A DNA stretch of 5,527 nucleotides. Origin: Calditrichota bacterium (lineage in GTDB: Bacteria > Calditrichota > Calditrichia > RBG-13-44-9 > J075). The notes beneath the pieces were generated by a model. That model saw only the letters and a list, made by a program, of their open reading frames with translations. It searched no databases and was not told where the DNA came from. The stretch covers positions 1-5,527 of the forward strand of contig JAJRYW010000630.1 in assembly GCA_024275555.1 (NCBI GenBank). Direction: 5' to 3'. The translations under genes and the position numbers were made by a program. Shown here one piece after another: positions 5,150 through 5,527 of the stretch (positions are counted from its first letter, which is position 1; each line of letters starts with the position of its first letter).

Positions 5150-5344
5150 ACAGGTAGTGCGATTGCTTGGAACGCCTCTGAACAGGCAATATATATTCCG
5201 ATGTATTTATAATTATAGAATTCTCCCGGCAGCCGAACGGGTTTATAATCCGCTTGTTTACAACCGCCGGGAATCCTCAATAGACCTTATTACCTTTTAA
5301 AGAACTGTAATTATAAACTTTAAAAACCACTGTCATTTTCCCAA
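5150..5344. other. AT-rich intergenic DNA upstream of the operon promoter
   Basis: No gene is supported here. The only structure noted is an imperfect inverted repeat, ATTCTCCCGGC (5220-5230) against GCCGGGAAT (5266-5274), with one unpaired T. It lies about 70-125 bases upstream of the -35 box and could be a protein-binding site or a degenerate relative of the palindrome at 5345-5490. There is also a TATAAT-like box on the minus strand (5217-5212) without a matching -35. Confidence 0.4.
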
Positions 5345-5490
5345 CGGGATGGCGTTGCCACGAATCCCGGTTTGCCGGGAAGAGAAATCTGTGCGTATTC
5401 GATATTAAAATAGCTGAAATAATTGTAAATTAAAGATAAAGTTTTGAGTGTTAACAGATTTCTCTCTTCGTTCGTGGCAACGCCATCCCG
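5345..5490. repeat. Long inverted-repeat element (MITE-like or palindromic intergenic repeat)
   Basis: The outer arms are perfect over 20 bases: cgggatggcgttgccacgaa (5345-5364) and its complement at 5471-5490. Inner arms agagaaatctgt (5381-5392) and acagatttctct (5454-5465) also match perfectly. The left arm additionally holds a small hairpin, TCCCGG-TTTG-CCGGGA (5365-5380), where the right arm has only CTTCG (5466-5470). The centre (5393-5453) is AT-rich with no ORF. The 4-base CCAA flanks the left arm (5341-5344) and recurs 2 bases beyond the right arm (5493-5496), possibly a target duplication. No transposase is present, so it would be non-autonomous. It is too long and too imperfect for a simple terminator. 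Confidence 0.8.
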
Positions 5491-5503
5491 CGCCAATGCC
5501 AAC

Positions 5504-5527
5504 GGCGCCACGTTGTGGCGGCGCCAC
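5504..5527. repeat. GC-rich hairpin at the window edge
   Basis: CGCCAC (5506-5511) pairs with GTGGCG (5515-5520) around a 3-base loop. GGCGCCAC occurs as a direct repeat at 5504-5511 and 5520-5527. The structure probably continues outside the window, so its nature is undecided. Confidence 0.4.

Noticed and set aside
5320..5511. Minus-strand 63-aa frame across the inverted repeat
   Set aside because: It is wholly explained by the palindromic element, has no SD, and resembles no known protein.

Overview
The window joins a small piece of mobile DNA on the left to what looks like ordinary chromosome on the right. The right-hand genes are GC-rich Gram-negative envelope genes: an outer-membrane beta-barrel, a SpoIID/LytB-type peptidoglycan enzyme and a double SPOR-domain protein. 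They use strong Shine-Dalgarno (SD) sites and a sigma70-like promoter. This suggests a diderm bacterium, perhaps from the FCB group (for example Calditrichota/KSB1-like lineages). That placement is an inference from gene types, not a phylogenetic result.

Left part (1 to about 1150). Positions 1-200 carry, on the minus strand, a decayed fragment of an IS91-family (HUH, rolling-circle) transposase with at least one frameshift. It ends at a very AT-rich gene at 228-1010 encoding a DUF6090 family membrane protein typical of Bacteroidota. The gene is bracketed by a 19-bp direct repeat (179-197 and 1126-1144). The downstream copy is the right half of a ~120-bp imperfect palindrome with the plan of an integron attC site (outer R''/R' boxes, inner L''/L' boxes, one bulged base). 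The gene fills the interval tightly, so the best reading is an integron-type gene cassette inserted next to an IS91 remnant. No integrase lies in the window.

Middle part (1195-2251). A pentapeptide-repeat protein of 195 aa (1195-1782) comes next, with a GC-rich composition closer to the right-hand genes than to the cassette. Then follows about 470 bp with no conventional gene but with a string of very short ORFs: a 27-aa hydrophobic peptide (2010-2093), a 12-aa ORF (2133-2171) and a 17-aa lysine-alternating peptide (2168-2221). The first and last have strong SD sites. The string ends at a strong terminator (2226-2251) that also serves the convergent operon. This candidate small-protein operon is the least explained part of the window.

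Right part (2250-5149, minus strand). A three-gene operon reads right to left: beta-barrel outer-membrane protein (223 aa), SpoIID/LytB-domain protein (440 aa), and a secreted protein with two SPOR domains (254 aa). A promoter is visible at 5121-5149. SpoIID-type enzymes cleave denuded glycan strands and SPOR domains bind such strands, so the coupled spoIID-SPOR pair makes sense as an enzyme and a targeting or partner protein in peptidoglycan remodelling. Upstream of the operon, 5345-5490 is a long inverted-repeat element with 20-bp perfect outer arms, resembling a MITE-like or intergenic palindromic repeat.
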